64,000 nucleotides of DNA. Source: Citromicrobium sp. UBA3494. GTDB taxonomy: Bacteria > Pseudomonadota > Alphaproteobacteria > Sphingomonadales > Sphingomonadaceae. Under the pieces are notes generated by a model. It saw nothing but the letters and a program-made list of their open reading frames with translations, was not told the DNA's origin and did no database searches. The position numbers and the translations under genes are program-made. This document shows positions 30,230 through 40,852 of this stretch, in pieces. The number at the start of each line of letters is the position of its first letter. Within the stretch, counting starts at the first letter, position 1. The DNA lies in assembly GCA_002377695.1 (NCBI GenBank), contig DFQH01000001.1:543282-607281 (forward strand), in the 5' to 3' direction.

Positions 30230-31120
30230 TTGAGCATCCTCGTAAACAAAGACACCAAGGTCATCACCCAGGGGATGACCGGTGAAACCGGTACTTTCCA
30301 CACGCAGCAGGCGCTCGATTACGGGACGCAGATGGTTGGCGGTGTCACGCCCGGCAAAGGCGGCACCACGCACCTTGGCCTGCCCAACTTCAACACGGTG
30401 AAGGAAGCGGTGGCGGAAACCGGCGCGACTGCGAGCGTGATCTACGTTCCGCCGCCCTTCGCCGCCGACGCGATCTGCGAAGCGATCGACGCGGGCGTCG
30501 AGCTGATCGTGACGATCACCGAAGGCATCCCCGTGCTCGACATGGTGCGCGCCAAGGCCGCGCTCGAAGGCAGCAACAGCCGCCTGATCGGCCCGAACTG
30601 CCCCGGCGTGCTGACGCCGGGCGAATGCAAGATCGGCATCATGCCCGGCTCGATCTTCAAGAAGGGCAGCGTCGGCGTCGTGAGCCGCTCGGGCACGCTG
30701 ACCTATGAAGCCGTCCACCAGACGACCAATGCGGGTCTCGGTCAGACGACCGCGGTCGGTATCGGCGGCGACCCGGTCAACGGCACCAACTTCATCGACG
30801 TGCTCGACCTGTTCCTCGACGATCCGGAAACCGAGAGCATCATCATGATCGGCGAAATCGGCGGCAGCGCCGAGGAAGAAGCCGCTCAGTTCCTCGCCGA
30901 CCAGAAGGCCAAGGGCCGCTGGAAGCCGACCGTCGGCTTCATCGCGGGCCGCACGGCGCCTCCGGGCCGCCGCATGGGCCACGCAGGCGCGATTGTCTCG
31001 GGCGGCGAAGGCGGCGCGGACGACAAGATCGCGGCGATGGAACGTGCCGGCATTCGCGTGGCGCAATCGCCCAGCGAACTCGGCACCACGCTGGCCGCAC
31101 TGCTCAAGGAAGACGCCTGA
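30230..31120 (+). CDS. sucD: Succinate-CoA ligase, alpha subunit
   Basis: A 296-residue subunit binding CoA and the phosphohistidine. Translation starts at TTG 30230 (reads [10 protein letters not shown]), with ggagag upstream; any upstream ATG in this frame lies inside the GIY-YIG gene or its repeat. Motifs are [20 protein letters not shown] and [11 protein letters not shown] with the active-site histidine. Length equals the family norm, which supports the TTG. The beta-subunit gene sucC, which lies just before sucD in many alphaproteobacteria, is not between mdh and sucD here. Confidence 0.95.
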   Translation: MSILVNKDTKVITQGMTGETGTFHTQQALDYGTQMVGGVTPGKGGTTHLGLPNFNTVKEAVAETGATASVIYVPPPFAADAICEAIDAGVELIVTITEGIPVLDMVRAKAALEGSNSRLIGPNCPGVLTPGECKIGIMPGSIFKKGSVGVVSRSGTLTYEAVHQTTNAGLGQTTAVGIGGDPVNGTNFIDVLDLFLDDPETESIIMIGEIGGSAEEEAAQFLADQKAKGRWKPTVGFIAGRTAPPGRRMGHAGAIVSGGEGGADDKIAAMERAGIRVAQSPSELGTTLAALLKEDA

Positions 31121-31131
31121 CGCCCTCCGGT

Positions 31132-31160
31132 GGCGGCTCCGGGCCAAGTCCGGGGCCGCC
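31132..31160. repeat. Palindrome after sucD, REP-like
   Basis: The arms ggcggctccgg and ccggggccgcc flank gccaagt. This is a strong hairpin 12 bases after the sucD stop codon. The central part resembles the ccggacttgatccgg repeat class at 6068 and 6191. It has no U-run, so it may stabilise or process the transcript and is unlikely to end it. Confidence 0.6.
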
Positions 31161-31255
31161 ACGCCGCGCGGGAGGGGAGTTTAGGACCTATCTGCCGGGT
31201 AAATGCTTCTATGATGGAAGCGTCCTCTTTCTCCGGAATGCATGAGTGAATTTCG

Positions 31256-34123
31256 ATGGGTAACGAAAACCAGTCTTTCCTGCCGGAGCTCGGCGACCAG
31301 GAAGGCCCCCAGAAGGGGCCCAGCTGGGGCAATCCCAACTGGCCGCTGACCGATACCGGCAGCGAGGCGGACCTGACCCAGGCGATGGACCCGACCGCGA
31401 TGAAGATCGCGGTCAAGCAGGCGATGGAAAAGGCCGGCAAGGCCACCGATCACGCCAGTGTCGAACAGGCGGCGCAGGACGCGATCCGCGCCATGCTGCT
31501 TATTCGCACCTTTCGCGTGCGAGGGCACCTGGCCTCCGATCTCGACCCGCTGGGCCTCTCCAAGCGCGAATTGCCCGAAGACCTGAAGCTGGAATGGCAC
31601 TTCCCGGACAACGCGGACGGGCGCCAGATCTTCGTGGGTGGCAATCTCAACCTCGAATGGACCACCCCGCGCGAACTCTACGAGGTGCTCAAGGCCAATT
31701 ACTGCGGCAAGGTCGGCCTCGAATACATGCACATCTCGGATGTGGAGGAGCGCCGCTTCCTGCAGGACCGGATCGAAGGGCCCGAAGAGGTCATCCAGTT
31801 CACCCCGGAAGGCAAGCGCGCGATCCTTTCCGCGGTGATCCGGGGCGAGGAGTACGAGAATTTCCTCGGCAAGAAATATGTCGGGACCAAGCGCTTCGGT
31901 CTGGACGGCGGCGAAGGCATGATCCCTGCGCTGGAAGCCGTAATCAAGTATGGCGGCCAGCAAGGCGTGCGCGAGATCATCTACGGCATGGCACACCGCG
32001 GCCGGCTCAACGTGCTCGCCAATGTGATGGCCAAGCCGTACCGCGTGATCTTTCACGAATTTTCGGGCGGCAGTGCCAATCCTGAAGACGTTGGCGGATC
32101 GGGCGATGTCAAATATCACCTCGGCACCAGCACCGACCGCGAATTCGACGGGATCAAGGTTCACATGAGCCTGGTGCCCAACCCCAGCCACCTCGAAGCG
32201 GTCGACCCTGTCGTGCTGGGCAAGGCCCGCGCACAACAGGCGTTCCGTGACGATCTTACCAAGCACGAACAGGTGCTGCCGGTGCTGATCCACGGCGATG
32301 CGGCCTTCGCGGGCCAGGGCATCGTGTGGGAAACGCTCAGCTTCTCGGGCATCCCCGGCTACAATACCGGCGGCGTGATCCACTTCATCATCAACAACCA
32401 GATCGGCTTCACCACCAGCCCCAAGTTCGCGCGCTCCTCGCCCTATCCCAGCGACGTGGCGAAGGGCGTTCAGGCGCCGATCCTGCACGTGAACGGCGAC
32501 GATCCCGAAGCGGTGACCTTCGCCTGCAAGCTGGCGATCGAATACCGCCAGACCTTCGGCCGCGACATCGTGATCGACATGTGGTGCTATCGCCGCTTCG
32601 GCCACAACGAGGGCGACGAGCCGAGCTTCACGCAGCCGCAGATGTACGATGCGATCAAGCAGCATCCCAAGATCAGCGCCCTGTATTCCGATCGCCTTCT
32701 GGAAGAGGGCATCATCGACGCGGACTTTGCGGAAGGCCAGCGCAGCGAGTTCATCGAACACCTCCAGGAAGAGTTCGAGGCGGGCAAGAACTACAAGCCC
32801 AACGAGGCGGACTGGTTCGGCGGCCGTTGGGCCGGGCTGAACAAGCCCGCCGACCCGGAAACCTCGCGCCGCAACGTCGAAACCGCGATACCGAAGAAGC
32901 TGTTCGAAAGCCTCGGCCGCACGCTCACCACCGTACCGGACGACATCACCACGCACCGCACGCTCAACCGCGTGCTCGATGCGAAGCGCCAGATGTTCGA
33001 CAGCGGCGAAGGCTTCGACTGGGCAACGGCGGAAGCGCTGGCTTTCGGCAGTCTCGTCTCCGAAGGCTATGGCGTGCGGCTGTCGGGCCAGGATTCGGGC
33101 CGCGGCACGTTCAGCCAGCGCCATGCGGTGTGGCACGACCAGAAGGACGAGGGGAAATACATCCCCCTCACCACCCTGCCCCACGGCAAGTTCGAGGTCT
33201 ACGACAGCCCGCTGTCCGAATACGGCGTGCTCGGGTTCGAATATGGTTTCGCGCTCGCCGATCCGAAAACGCTGGTGCTGTGGGAAGCGCAGTTCGGCGA
33301 TTTCGCCAATGGCGCGCAGATCATCATCGATCAGTTCATCGCCAGCGGCGAGGTCAAGTGGCTGCGCGCCAACGGCCTCGTGATGCTGCTGCCGCACGGA
33401 TACGAGGGCCAGGGACCGGAACACAGCTCGGCGCGTCTCGAACGCTTCCTGCAGCTGTGTGCGAACGACAATATCCAGGTGTGCAACATCACCATGCCGC
33501 ACAACTACTTCCACGTGCTGCGCCGGCAGATGCTGCGCCCCTTCCGCAAGCCGCTCATCATCATGACGCCCAAGAGCCTGCTGCGCCACCCGCTGGCCAA
33601 GAGCCCGGCCAGCCTGTTCATGGACGATGCGCAGTTCAAGCGCATCCTGTCCGACCCGGAGATGGCGCCGGACAGCGCGGACGACAAGAAGATCAGGCGC
33701 CTCGTGCTGTGTTCGGGCAAGGTCGCGTTCGACCTGATGGAAAAGCGCGAGGAAGAAGGGCTGGAGGATGTATCCATCCTGCGGATCGAGCAGCTGTACC
33801 CGTTCCCCGGCGAACCGCTGGCGCAGCGCATCGCGCGGATGACCAATCTGGAAAGCGTCGTCTGGTGCCAGGAAGAGCCGCGCAACAATGGCGCGTGGTC
33901 CTTCGTGCACGAAAAGATCGAGGCTTCGCTGGCCAGCGCCGGCAAGGATGGCATGCGCCCCCAGTATGCCGGGCGCGAGGAAGCGGCCTCCCCCGCCACC
34001 GGGCTCGCCAAGCGCCACCAGGCGCAGCAGGATGCGCTCGTCACCATTGCACTTGGCCTTGCCGACGGCGGCGAAGCCAAGCGTGCCCTGAAGAAAACCG
34101 AAAAAGCCGAAAAGAAGGTCTGA
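31256..34123 (+). CDS. sucA: 2-oxoglutarate dehydrogenase E1 component
   Basis: A 955-residue thiamine-diphosphate enzyme that decarboxylates 2-oxoglutarate and passes succinyl to the lipoyl arm of SucB. The N-terminal E2-binding helix (NQSFLPELGDQEG) is present. TPP-binding residues are in HGDAAFAGQGIVWETL, and the family motifs AHRGRLNVLANV and RRFGHNEGDEPSF are seen. Length is normal. The stop codon is six bases before sucB, so the two are one operon. Confidence 0.98.
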   Translation: MGNENQSFLPELGDQEGPQKGPSWGNPNWPLTDTGSEADLTQAMDPTAMKIAVKQAMEKAGKATDHASVEQAAQDAIRAMLLIRTFRVRGHLASDLDPLGLSKRELPEDLKLEWHFPDNADGRQIFVGGNLNLEWTTPRELYEVLKANYCGKVGLEYMHISDVEERRFLQDRIEGPEEVIQFTPEGKRAILSAVIRGEEYENFLGKKYVGTKRFGLDGGEGMIPALEAVIKYGGQQGVREIIYGMAHRGRLNVLANVMAKPYRVIFHEFSGGSANPEDVGGSGDVKYHLGTSTDREFDGIKVHMSLVPNPSHLEAVDPVVLGKARAQQAFRDDLTKHEQVLPVLIHGDAAFAGQGIVWETLSFSGIPGYNTGGVIHFIINNQIGFTTSPKFARSSPYPSDVAKGVQAPILHVNGDDPEAVTFACKLAIEYRQTFGRDIVIDMWCYRRFGHNEGDEPSFTQPQMYDAIKQHPKISALYSDRLLEEGIIDADFAEGQRSEFIEHLQEEFEAGKNYKPNEADWFGGRWAGLNKPADPETSRRNVETAIPKKLFESLGRTLTTVPDDITTHRTLNRVLDAKRQMFDSGEGFDWATAEALAFGSLVSEGYGVRLSGQDSGRGTFSQRHAVWHDQKDEGKYIPLTTLPHGKFEVYDSPLSEYGVLGFEYGFALADPKTLVLWEAQFGDFANGAQIIIDQFIASGEVKWLRANGLVMLLPHGYEGQGPEHSSARLERFLQLCANDNIQVCNITMPHNYFHVLRRQMLRPFRKPLIIMTPKSLLRHPLAKSPASLFMDDAQFKRILSDPEMAPDSADDKKIRRLVLCSGKVAFDLMEKREEEGLEDVSILRIEQLYPFPGEPLAQRIARMTNLESVVWCQEEPRNNGAWSFVHEKIEASLASAGKDGMRPQYAGREEAASPATGLAKRHQAQQDALVTIALGLADGGEAKRALKKTEKAEKKV

Positions 34124-34129
34124 CGCATC

Positions 34130-35419
<1,290 letters not shown>

Positions 35420-35430
35420 GACTGTTTGCC

Positions 35431-35514
35431 GTCACCCCCGCGAAAGCGGGGGTCCCGCTTCCTATATCGGAAGCACAACGAAGAAAGCGGGGTTCCCGCT
35501 TTCGCGGGGATGAC
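35431..35514. repeat. Inverted REP pair (REPIN-like) between sucB and lpd
   Basis: The left arm 35431-35460 starts gtcacccccgcgaaagcggg; the right arm 35485-35514 is its reverse complement at 26 of 30 positions. Each arm is also a hairpin (ccccgc-gaaa-gcgggg type). The arms match the layout of the 29-bp repeats around the GIY-YIG gene (gtcaccccggcgaaggccgg), with several changes. The pair fills most of the 106-bp gap between two operon genes. Confidence 0.88.
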
Positions 35515-35525
35515 GAGAGAAGAGA

Positions 35526-36944
35526 ATGGCTGACCACGAATACGATTACGACGTCCTTGTCATCGGCGCTGGCCCCGGCGGCTATGTCGCCGCAATCCGC
35601 GCGGCGCAGCTGGGCCTGAAGACTGCCTGCGCCGAGGGGCGCGAGACGCTGGGTGGCACCTGCCTCAACGTCGGCTGCATCCCCTCCAAGGCGATGCTGC
35701 ACGCGAGCGAGTTTTTCGACGCGGCCAAGAACGGCACGATGAAGGAACTCGGCATCGATGTGACGCCGAAGCTCAACCTCGACCAGATGCACGCCCAGCG
35801 CCGCGATGCGGTGAAGGGGCTGACCGGCGGGATCGAATTCCTGTTCAAGAAGAACAAGGTCGACTGGAAGAAAGGCTACGCCACCTTCCAGGATGCGCAC
35901 ACGGTCAAGGTCGGTGACGAGACCGTCACCGCCAAGGACATCGTGATCGCCACGGGTTCAAGCGTTACCCCGCTGCCGGGTGTCGAGATCGATAACGAGA
36001 AGGGTATCATCGTCGACAGCACCGGCGCGCTCGAACTGCCCAAGGTGCCCAAGAAGATGGTCGTCATCGGCGGCGGTGTGATCGGGCTGGAGCTCGGCTC
36101 GGTCTGGCGGCGGCTGGGTGCGGAAGTCACCTGCGTCGAATTCCTCGACGAGATCCTGCCCGGCATGGACGGCGACATCCGCAAGGAAGCACGCAAGATC
36201 TTCAAGAAGCAGGGGATCGAGTTCAAGCTCTCCACCAAGGTCACCGGTGTCTCCGTGAAGGGCAAGACCGCCACGCTGACGCTCGAGCCCGCTGCGGGCG
36301 GTGACGAAGAGACGATGGAAGCCGACTGCGTGCTCGTCTCGATCGGGCGCAAGCCGAACACCGACGGCCTCGGCCTCGATGCGATCGGCCTGGAAACCAA
36401 CAAGCGCGGCCAGATCGAGACCGATCACGATTTCCGCACCAAGGTGGATGGCGTGTGGGCGATCGGCGACTGCGTGCCCGGCCCCATGCTCGCCCATAAG
36501 GCCGAGGATGAAGGCATCGCCGTGGCGGAGAATATCGCCGGGCAGACCGGTATCGTGAACCATGGAATCATCCCGACCGTGGTCTACACCTGGCCCGAAA
36601 TCGCGGGCGTGGGCCTGACGACCGAGCAAGCCATCGAGAAGATGGGCGGCGACAAGAAGGCGGTGAAGGTCGGCAAGTTCCCCATGCTGGGCAACAGCCG
36701 CGCCAAGACCAATCACGAGCCCGACGGTTTCGTGAAGGTGATCGCCGAGGCCGAGAGCGACAAGGTGCTGGGCGTGTGGGCGATTGCCGTGCCCGCCGGC
36801 ACGATGATTGCCGAGGCCGCTCTGGGCATGGAATTCGGCACTACGTCCGAAGACATCGCCTATACCTGCCACGCGCACCCGACGCACGCCGAAGCCATGA
36901 AGGAAGCGGCAATGGCGGTTCAGGGCAAGCCGATCCACGTCTGA
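35526..36944 (+). CDS. lpdA: Dihydrolipoyl dehydrogenase (E3)
   Basis: A 472-residue FAD enzyme that reoxidises the dihydrolipoyl groups of SucB with NAD. The FAD loop GAGPGGYVAAIRAAQLG is at the N terminus, the redox-active disulfide is in GGTCLNVGCIPSK, the NAD loop is GGGVIGLELGSVW, and the active-site base pair is in CHAHPTHAEA near the C terminus. It is preceded by an inverted REP pair and followed 19 bp later by a membrane protein gene. Confidence 0.97.
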   Translation: MADHEYDYDVLVIGAGPGGYVAAIRAAQLGLKTACAEGRETLGGTCLNVGCIPSKAMLHASEFFDAAKNGTMKELGIDVTPKLNLDQMHAQRRDAVKGLTGGIEFLFKKNKVDWKKGYATFQDAHTVKVGDETVTAKDIVIATGSSVTPLPGVEIDNEKGIIVDSTGALELPKVPKKMVVIGGGVIGLELGSVWRRLGAEVTCVEFLDEILPGMDGDIRKEARKIFKKQGIEFKLSTKVTGVSVKGKTATLTLEPAAGGDEETMEADCVLVSIGRKPNTDGLGLDAIGLETNKRGQIETDHDFRTKVDGVWAIGDCVPGPMLAHKAEDEGIAVAENIAGQTGIVNHGIIPTVVYTWPEIAGVGLTTEQAIEKMGGDKKAVKVGKFPMLGNSRAKTNHEPDGFVKVIAEAESDKVLGVWAIAVPAGTMIAEAALGMEFGTTSEDIAYTCHAHPTHAEAMKEAAMAVQGKPIHV

Positions 36945-36963
36945 CCCCGGACTGCCCGGCATC

Positions 36964-37791
36964 ATGGCACAGCCTTGGCGAGAGAAGCTTCCGGCATTTC
37001 TCGCCATCGCGCTGCCGGTGCTGGCGGGCCTTGTTTACATGGCGCTGTTCGGCGCGCCGCGCAGCTACCTGATCGTCAACAGCGGGGCCCTGGTGCTCGC
37101 CACGGCGATACTGCTGATCGGCCTCCCCAAAGTCGGCGAACGGGGGCGGCGGTTTGCGGGTGCAGGCCTGCTGGCGCTGTTTGCCCTGCCGCTGCTGACG
37201 GGGCCGGAGACCAACGGTATAGCCCGCTGGCTGCCGCTCGGCCCGTTTATCCTCCATGTAGGAATGCTCACGATCCCAGCCCTCGGTGTGCTGGCAGCGC
37301 GCGAGAATGTGCTGGGGCCAGTGGCGCTGTTCGCCGCATTGCTGCTCGCCCTCGCCCAGCCCGATTTCGCGAGCGCCTTTGCACTCACCGGGGCGGCAAT
37401 CGGCCTCTATCAGGTACGCGGCGACTGGCGGATCGGACTGGTCATAATCGCGGGCTTTTTCATCGCCATATCGGCAGCCTTGCGCGGCGAGCTGCCGCCG
37501 GCGCCTTTTGTGGAGCGGGTGTTGCAGCATGCCACCGCGGCATCGCCTGCGATGGCAGCGATCCTCGCGCTTGCGCTGGCGGGCTCGGTGGTGGTCATGC
37601 TGTTCGGCACCGGCCTGCCCCGCACGGCGCGCTATCCGCTGGGGATGAGCCTGGTCGGCTTCCTGCTCGCCGCGCTCATCAACAATTATCCCACTCCGCT
37701 CGCCGGATATGGCGCTGCGGCGATTATCGGCTTCGCATTCGCCCACACCCTTGCCTTCGCCCTGCCCGCTGGGACACAATCGCCACCATGA
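36964..37791 (+). CDS. Membrane protein with SEDS-like motifs
   Basis: A 275-residue protein with eight or nine hydrophobic segments. Two stretches recall FtsW/RodA (SEDS) glycosyltransferases: [16 protein letters not shown], like the N-G-A-x-R-W-I-x-L-G-P loop, followed about 55 residues later by [10 protein letters not shown], like QPDxGT. SEDS proteins are about 370-400 residues, so this is a short relative or a look-alike; the key QPSE loop is not clear (HVGM instead). It follows lpd by 19 bp and overlaps the next gene by four bases (ATGA). Function is not assigned. Confidence 0.6.
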   Translation: MAQPWREKLPAFLAIALPVLAGLVYMALFGAPRSYLIVNSGALVLATAILLIGLPKVGERGRRFAGAGLLALFALPLLTGPETNGIARWLPLGPFILHVGMLTIPALGVLAARENVLGPVALFAALLLALAQPDFASAFALTGAAIGLYQVRGDWRIGLVIIAGFFIAISAALRGELPPAPFVERVLQHATAASPAMAAILALALAGSVVVMLFGTGLPRTARYPLGMSLVGFLLAALINNYPTPLAGYGAAAIIGFAFAHTLAFALPAGTQSPP

Positions 37792-38222
37792 CCCTGCCAC
37801 CATTTCATCTCGCCTTTCCCGTTCACGATCTGGACGCCGCCCGCAATTTCTACGGCGCGCTGCTCGGCTGCGCGGAAGGGCGATCGGACAAGGACTGGGT
37901 GGATTTCGATTTCTTCGGCCACCAGATCGTAGCCCACGTGGCCCCCGCCAGCGTTGCGGCCCGTGCCGCGGGGGAGGATCGCAATGCTGTGGACGGTGAA
38001 GCCGTGCCGGTCCCGCATTTCGGCGTCGTGCTGACAATGGATCAATGGCAGGCGCTGGCGGACCGGCTGACCGGGGCCGGCCTGCAATTCATCATCGAAC
38101 CCACGGTGCGCTTCCGCGATGCCCCAGGCGAACAGGCGACGATGTTCTTCCGCGATCCCAGTGGCAATGCGCTGGAGATCAAGGCGATGGCGGACCCGGA
38201 CAAACTTTTCGCCAGCGAGTAA
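37788..38222 (+). CDS. VOC (glyoxalase/dioxygenase-fold) family protein
   Basis: A 144-residue protein of the vicinal oxygen chelate fold. It begins with [20 protein letters not shown], a first beta-alpha-beta module with the family histidine, and ends with [15 protein letters not shown], which holds the C-terminal metal-ligand glutamate. Substrate is unknown. The ATG overlaps the preceding gene's stop (ATGA), so the two are translated together. Confidence 0.85.
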   Translation: MTLPPFHLAFPVHDLDAARNFYGALLGCAEGRSDKDWVDFDFFGHQIVAHVAPASVAARAAGEDRNAVDGEAVPVPHFGVVLTMDQWQALADRLTGAGLQFIIEPTVRFRDAPGEQATMFFRDPSGNALEIKAMADPDKLFASE

Positions 38223-38269
38223 GCCTCGCGCCGATTGTGCGGCGGGGCCATCATCGCTAGCAGCACGCC

Positions 38270-39043
38270 ATGCCCGTAGCCGAAGCTGCCGTAATCCTGA
38301 CCCCCGTGCTCGACTGGCTGGACCTGTTCGGCGTGGCGCTTTTCGCGCTGTCGGGCGCGCTCATCGCCGCGCGCGAGCGGCAGACATTCGTTACCATGAG
38401 CTTCTTCGCGCTCGTCACGGGCGTAGGCGGAGGCACGGTGCGCGATATCCTGATCGATGCGCCGGTCTTCTGGGTGAAGCACCCCTGGTATGCCGCCCTG
38501 TGCATCACCATGGCCGCCATCGTGTGGAACACGCCGACGCGCTGGTGGCAGGGCAGGCTGTTCGACTACGCGGACGGGATCGGGCTGGCGGCCTATTCGG
38601 TGCTCGGCGCGGCGAAGGCCATGAGTTACGGGCTGCCGCCCGTTCCCGCCGCAATCATGGGGATCATCACCGGCATCGTCGGCGGCATCATCCGCGATGT
38701 GATCGCAGGCCGCCCGTCGATCCTCATGAAACCGGAACTCTATGTGACGGCCGCTGCCCTGTCTGCTTCGATGTGCAGTTTCGGCATGTGGCTGCTGCCC
38801 GACCGATGGGGGATCGACTGGGCTCTGTGGGCGGTCGCCGCCCTCGCCGGTCTGGCCTTGCGCAGCGCGGCGATCCGCTACAACCTCGGCCTGCCGGCCT
38901 TCCACGAACGCGGCCAGGCGAGCGAACGCGAGACCGAGATCGGCGTGGAGGCCGTAGCCGAGGCAGAAGCGGCAGACCCTGAAAGCGACGGCCTCTATTT
39001 CGAGGACGCCGTGACTGCCGACGAGAAAAGCCCTGGGGTCTAG
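38270..39043 (+). CDS. Trimeric intracellular cation channel family protein
   Basis: A 257-residue membrane protein with about seven helices. It has two repeats of the UPF0126/TRIC module: FALVTGVGGGTVRDILI in the first half and GIITGIVGGIIRDVIAGRPS in the second, each with the Gly-rich kink motif. Bacterial TRIC proteins are potassium-permeable channels. The acidic tail of about 45 residues after the last helix is extra. Confidence 0.9.
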   Translation: MPVAEAAVILTPVLDWLDLFGVALFALSGALIAARERQTFVTMSFFALVTGVGGGTVRDILIDAPVFWVKHPWYAALCITMAAIVWNTPTRWWQGRLFDYADGIGLAAYSVLGAAKAMSYGLPPVPAAIMGIITGIVGGIIRDVIAGRPSILMKPELYVTAAALSASMCSFGMWLLPDRWGIDWALWAVAALAGLALRSAAIRYNLGLPAFHERGQASERETEIGVEAVAEAEAADPESDGLYFEDAVTADEKSPGV

Positions 39044-39064
39044 CCCGAGGTTCGGCGGCGCGCG

Positions 39065-39817
39065 CTAGTACGGCTCGCCCTCGTAATCCTCGCCGTAGGA
39101 CCCGTCATAGGAGTCGCCATAGCCATCGTCACCCGGAAGCGGCCCTCCCGGATAGGCAGGCTGCGCGCTACTGTCCGGCGAACCGTAACCGTCCTGCGAG
39201 GGATAGCTGTCAGGCGAAGAATAGGTCCTGGCCCTCGCGCGGGCGTAGGTCTCGTCCGAATATTGCGGATCGCCATAGGTGTCGCCGCCCCACTGGTAGG
39301 TCACGCCGCTGTAGCCATAATCGACCCGCAGGACGCGGCCCGCACCGTTGACCTCGCACAGGAAGCCGGAGCCGTTGTTGAGAGTCCCGCTGACCGAATA
39401 GCCGCTGCGGGTGCGCCCCACATTGTCGACCGATCCGATCCGCCGGTCGCGTTCGACACGGTTCACGCAGCTGTCGACCGCGCGGTCGAAATCGGAATTC
39501 CTCACGTAATCGCCGTCGTAGCGATCATTGCGGTTGCTGTTCTTGCTGGCCGCCGAGGCGATCGCGAAGATGCCACCGATGATGACGGCCCCCGCGATGA
39601 TGTCGCCCGCGTCGATCCGGTCACGATGCCGCCGGTGGTAGCGATAGCGGCGGTACTGGGAAGCTTCGTCGCCTCCATCGTTCAGCACGGTCTGCGAGGC
39701 ATGGGGGTAATACGCTGGCGCAGGTGCCGCACGGTGCGGCAGTTCGGCTGCGGCGACAGGCGTTGCGGCCATTGCGGCCGCCGCGCAGGTGAGCGAAAAT
39801 TGGGAAATCCGGCCCAT
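39065..39817 (-). CDS. Secreted hypothetical protein with glycine-rich helix, paralogue 1
   Basis: A 250-residue protein with signal peptide (ISQFSLTCAAAAMAATPVAA). The core shares GDIIAGAVIIGGIFAIASA, then an Asn/Arg/Asp/Tyr-rich linker and FDRAVDSCVNRVERDRRIG, with the next protein (39939-40490), so the two are paralogues. The C-terminal 80 residues are Gly/Asp/Ser/Tyr rich and probably disordered. The hydrophobic core sequence could insert into a membrane or act as a glycine zipper. Function is unknown. Confidence 0.7.
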   Translation of the reverse strand: MGRISQFSLTCAAAAMAATPVAAAELPHRAAPAPAYYPHASQTVLNDGGDEASQYRRYRYHRRHRDRIDAGDIIAGAVIIGGIFAIASAASKNSNRNDRYDGDYVRNSDFDRAVDSCVNRVERDRRIGSVDNVGRTRSGYSVSGTLNNGSGFLCEVNGAGRVLRVDYGYSGVTYQWGGDTYGDPQYSDETYARARARTYSSPDSYPSQDGYGSPDSSAQPAYPGGPLPGDDGYGDSYDGSYGEDYEGEPY

Positions 39818-39938
39818 GAGGTGTTCTTTCCATAAAAAGAAGCAGCACGCGAAGTAGGCGGCCAGCCCTGTCATGGGGCTGAACCGCCTTCCCCTGTCGC
39901 CCCGCCGGTTTCCGGCAAGAGCGCGACGAAACCGTCGG

Positions 39939-40490
39939 TTAGATGCGGTTCAGGCCACGGATGCCGCGATAGTCGACATCGACGACGCGTCCGCGACGAA
40001 TCTGGCAGCTGAAGCGGCCGGTGTCCCCGCGACGGTTATAGCCGCGCCGGTCGTACCGGTCGTTATAGCCGCGACGCTGGTCGCGATAGCCGCGTGCGCC
40101 ATCGACCTCGATCCGGCCGGTTATGTTCCAGCCGCGGCGCGTATCGCGCACCCGGTTGATGTCCACGACATTGGCGAAGCGATAGCCTGCACGGCGCGCC
40201 TGGTTCTCGGCAACGCGGACGCACTTGTTGATCGCGCGGCGCGGGTTGCCGTTGGAACGGTAGTAGTTGTCGCGATAGCGATGATCACGATAGCGATCGC
40301 GGTCCTTGTTGGAAGCCGAGGCGATCGCGGCGATCCCGCCGATGATCAGCGCACCGGCGATGACTTCGCCCGCGCTGATCCCGTCATTGTCGCGGTCGCG
40401 GTACCGCTGGGCTTCGGCCGGGGCAGCGGAGGTGAAGGCCATGGCGCCGGCAGCAGCGGTGCACAGGGCGGCCTTGGTGAAGCTTTGCAT
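39939..40490 (-). CDS. Secreted hypothetical protein with glycine-rich helix, paralogue 2
   Basis: A 183-residue protein starting at ATG 40490 with a ggag site upstream and a signal peptide (KAALCTAAAGAMAFTSAAPA). Its GEVIAGALIIGGIAAIASAS corresponds to the first paralogue, and AINKCVRVAENQARRAGYRF matches the cysteine-containing helix. The Arg/Tyr/Asp-rich tail (RGYNDRYDRRGYNRR) is low-complexity. It lies 121 bp upstream of the first paralogue on the same strand, consistent with tandem duplication followed by divergence of the tails. Confidence 0.7.
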   Translation of the reverse strand: MQSFTKAALCTAAAGAMAFTSAAPAEAQRYRDRDNDGISAGEVIAGALIIGGIAAIASASNKDRDRYRDHRYRDNYYRSNGNPRRAINKCVRVAENQARRAGYRFANVVDINRVRDTRRGWNITGRIEVDGARGYRDQRRGYNDRYDRRGYNRRGDTGRFSCQIRRGRVVDVDYRGIRGLNRI

Positions 40491-40852
40491 GGGGGGTCTC
40501 CTCACTGTGGTGCCCGAGCTCCATTGCCCGAACGCCTATTGTTCTAGGAGGACCGCCGTGAGGTGGGACTGAATTGCGAGGAAAGCCGCCGTTCATACAA
40601 ATGGCGACAAACCTGAACAAGCCAGATGTTGCGATTTAACCCGGTTTTCCGCGACCTGAGGCCAATCCATCATGGCTCGGTCCGCCGTCAGGTCTCGCTC
40701 GGCAAGACCCACCCGACAGCCGTCGTTCAGCCAGTTCCGGCCCTCTACACCGAGCGCGACTCGAATCGTTAACCATCGTGATGGGCCGTTGCCGCCGGTC
40801 GGGCGGCCTGGCGCGGCGGGCGGCGAAACGATCGCTCCGCCGCCCGGACACC
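40491..40852. other. Intergenic region of 362 bp
   Basis: No coding sequence was found. It holds the upstream region of the paralogue-2 gene and, at its far end, a hairpin (gggcggcg 40818-40825 with cgccgccc 40838-40845) just after the prolyl oligopeptidase stop codon on the minus strand. The hairpin has no T-run on the minus strand. Nothing else was recognised. Confidence 0.6.
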
